A stretch of 56,017 nt of DNA from Paracoccaceae bacterium (GTDB lineage: Bacteria; Pseudomonadota; Alphaproteobacteria; Rhodobacterales; Rhodobacteraceae), in NCBI GenBank assembly GCA_018222585.1, contig JAAFAB010000015.1, positions 1-56,017 on the forward strand, read 5' to 3'. The first letter of the stretch is position 1. The number at the start of each line of letters is the position of its first letter. The notes beneath the pieces were generated by a model. The model did no database searches, was not told the DNA's origin, and saw only the letters and a list, made by a program, of their open reading frames with translations. Both the position numbers and the translations under genes were made by a program. Below are positions 54,486-56,017 of the stretch, one piece after another.

Positions 54486-55865
54486 ATGACCAGCGACCAG
54501 CCCCCCTATTTCAACATCGACCCGGACCGGGCGCTGCGCGATCTCGGCGCACCCTTTTCCACCACCCGTTTCCGCGAGGTGGCCGAGGCCTGTGCCCGCG
54601 GGCGCAGCGATCTGGCCTCACGCGGCATGGATGAAGAGGGGCGCAAGTCGCTGCGGCTCTTCTCCACCTGGGAGATTACGCGCTACCTGATCCCCGTGGC
54701 CACCCCGCATTTCCGCCGCGTGCTGAAGGCCAATCCCGAGCTGCCGCAGGGCCGCTCGGAAAGCGATGGCGGGGCCAAGTGGTTCACCCTGGACGAGGTG
54801 CTGCGGCTGCGCGCCCATTTCGCCGCGGAAGGATCCAAGACGAAGGAATACCTGCCCTACCGGCCCAAGGGTCAGCCCGCCAAGATGGTCGCTGTGGCCA
54901 ACTTCAAGGGCGGGGTCGGCAAGACCTCGACCGCGGCGCATCTGGCCATGTCGGCAGCACTCGATGGCTACAAGGTGCTGGTGGTCGACCTCGACAGCCA
55001 GGGCTCGATGACCTCGATCTTCGGCGGCCGTGTCGAGGATGAATGGCAGACCGTTTTCCCCCTGCTGGCGCGCCACTACGCCCGCCACCTGCGCGCCGAC
55101 AACCAGCTGCGGCTGGATCGCGGCGAGGCCCCCCTGCCCCTCGACGACACCCTGTCGGAGGCGCTGGAGGTCAAGGCCGGCGATCTCGTCCAGAAGACCC
55201 ATTGGCCCAATATCGACCTGATCGGCGCGCAGCTGAACCTCTACTGGTCCGAGTTCCAGATCCCGGTCTGGCGGATGCAGGCCCGGGGCTGGAAGCTGTG
55301 GGATGCGCTGACCGAAAGCCTGGAAGCGGACGGGGTGCTGGACGACTACGACGTGATTTTCCTCGATACCCCCCCTGCCCTCGGCTACCTGACGATCAAC
55401 GGCCTGGCCGCCGCCGACATCCTGCTGGTGCCCCTCGGCGCCTCCTTCCTCGAGTTCGATTCCACGGGCCGTTTCTTCGACATGCTGCATTCCACCTTCG
55501 CCTCGATCGAGGAGGGAGAGAACATGGCCGCCCGCGCCCTTGGCCGCGAAGGGCTGGCCTTCGAATGGGATGCGGTGCGCGCGGTGATCACCCGCTACGA
55601 CGGCGCCCAGCAGGGCGAACTGGCCTCGCTGATGCAGGCCTACCTTGGCCCGGTCCTGTCGCCTGAACGCCAGGACTTCACCGCCCTTATCGGTCAGGCC
55701 GGTGAACAGGTGAACGGCATCTACGAGGCCGATTACCGCGACTTCAACCGCGAGACCTATGTCCGCGGCCGCGCCACCTTCGACGAGACCTATGCCGGGT
55801 TCAAACGCCTGCTGCTGGCCACCTGGCGGCGAGATGAGCTGGCCGATCAGGAGGCGGCCGAGTGA
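54486..55865 (+). CDS. parA: Plasmid partition ATPase ParA
   Basis: A 459-residue ParA of the large plasmid type. An N-terminal DNA-binding region (RLFSTWEITRYLIPVATPHF, WFTLDEVLRLRAHFAAEGSK) precedes the ATPase. Walker A is NFKGGVGKTSTAAHLA (KGGVGKT near residues 141-147), Walker A' is VLVVDLDSQGSMTSIFGG, and Walker B is DVIFLDTPPALGYLTINGLA. The frame is open far upstream, but ATG 54486 matches the family start. The N-terminal HTH fits autorepression. parB follows across the circular junction. Confidence 0.94.
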   Translation: MTSDQPPYFNIDPDRALRDLGAPFSTTRFREVAEACARGRSDLASRGMDEEGRKSLRLFSTWEITRYLIPVATPHFRRVLKANPELPQGRSESDGGAKWFTLDEVLRLRAHFAAEGSKTKEYLPYRPKGQPAKMVAVANFKGGVGKTSTAAHLAMSAALDGYKVLVVDLDSQGSMTSIFGGRVEDEWQTVFPLLARHYARHLRADNQLRLDRGEAPLPLDDTLSEALEVKAGDLVQKTHWPNIDLIGAQLNLYWSEFQIPVWRMQARGWKLWDALTESLEADGVLDDYDVIFLDTPPALGYLTINGLAAADILLVPLGASFLEFDSTGRFFDMLHSTFASIEEGENMAARALGREGLAFEWDAVRAVITRYDGAQQGELASLMQAYLGPVLSPERQDFTALIGQAGEQVNGIYEADYRDFNRETYVRGRATFDETYAGFKRLLLATWRRDELADQEAAE

Positions 55866-55881
55866 TCCGCCCGGCGCAGAT

Positions 55882-55897
55882 GTTTCGCGCGCGAAAC
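55882..55897. promoter_or_regulatory. Putative parS just after parA
   Basis: A perfect GTTTCGCGCGCGAAAC begins 17 bases after the parA stop codon. With the two sites at 138-180 it forms a cluster in the parA-parB gap of the circle. Confidence 0.7.
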
Positions 55898-55925
55898 GCA
55901 GGTTGCAGGGGAGCTCTGCCCCCCG

Positions 55926-56017
55926 GTCGCCGGACGGCGACAAATGGAAAGGTTGAGGGGGCTCTGCCCCCGTCTCCGTTGGAGACTCCCCCGGAGTATT
56001 TTCAGCCATCGAATGGA
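55926..56017. repeat. Palindrome-rich element at the junction
   Basis: TCGCCG/CGGCGA (about 55926-55940) and GGGGGC-TCT-GCCCCC (55957-55971) are compact hairpins that continue into the junction hairpins at 10-96. Such runs of GC-rich palindromes ending in GGAGTATTTT resemble the REP-like extragenic elements common in Rhodobacteraceae genomes. Confidence 0.5.

Noticed and set aside
1..56017. End repeat as the terminal redundancy of a phage genome
   Set aside because: There are no phage structural, packaging or lysis genes. Replication and partition genes and the 55-base size fit an assembled circle.

Overview
The window is most simply read as one complete circular plasmid. Bases 1-55 are repeated exactly at 55963-56017, so the molecule closes at 55,962 bp. 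The high GC content, the RepA-type initiator divergent from a ParAB pair with iterons between them, the number of TRAP transporters and the gene families all point to a Rhodobacteraceae (roseobacter-group or Paracoccus-like) alphaproteobacterium. The species cannot be told from the sequence alone.

Layout in plasmid order. (1) Replication and partition, across the junction: repA (minus, 52962-53990), an origin with three 22-bp iterons and an AT-rich stretch (54181-54332), parA (54486-55865) and parB (261-1400). A 16-bp palindrome, GTTTCGCGCGCGAAAC, occurs four times perfectly and twice imperfectly and is the probable parS. (2) 2320-5039: an XRE-type regulator, a serine recombinase and a large HTH protein with an operator-like dyad at its start codon. 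(3) 5277-8516: a TRAP transporter of the keto-acid/mannitol-chloroaromatic type, with the binding protein convergent to the two membrane subunits. (4) 9371-11924: a second serine recombinase, small hypothetical genes, a DUF4160/DUF2442 pair and a possible relaxase remnant. (5) 12616-23416: a catabolic island of two divergent operons, TRAP dctPQM plus a DeoR regulator facing hyuA-hyuB-FAD oxidoreductase-aldo/keto reductase. (6) 23417-25127: 1.7 kb without a convincing protein gene, but with tandem GGGGTTGCATA repeats, a run of stable hairpins ending in a strong intrinsic terminator, and direct repeats flanking an AT-rich palindrome. (7) 25128-31822: a LuxR-type regulator, a complete PAPS-making set (cysD, fused cysNC, cysQ), an EEP-family protein and a PPP-type phosphatase. 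(8) 32128-52806: a polysaccharide locus with a Wza-like exporter, an initiating sugar transferase, a Wzc-like tyrosine kinase, a Wzy-like polymerase, a Wzx-like flippase, three GT4 glycosyltransferases, two sulfotransferases, an O-acyltransferase with an SGNH domain, UDP-glucose dehydrogenase, GDP-mannose pyrophosphorylase and a beta-helix protein.

How the parts fit. The main inference is that regions 7 and 8 form one cassette for a sulfated, probably acylated, acidic exopolysaccharide. CysD/CysNC make PAPS, the two sulfotransferases use it, CysQ removes the PAP by-product, Ugd supplies UDP-glucuronate, ManC supplies GDP-mannose, and the Wzx/Wzy/Wzc/Wza set assembles and exports the polymer. 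Carrying the sulfate donor pathway with the polymer genes on one stable plasmid would make a sulfated surface or biofilm coat a transferable trait. The second theme is uptake and oxidation of one or more small organic substrates through two TRAP systems, with an ATP-dependent HyuAB-type enzyme at the centre of the larger island.
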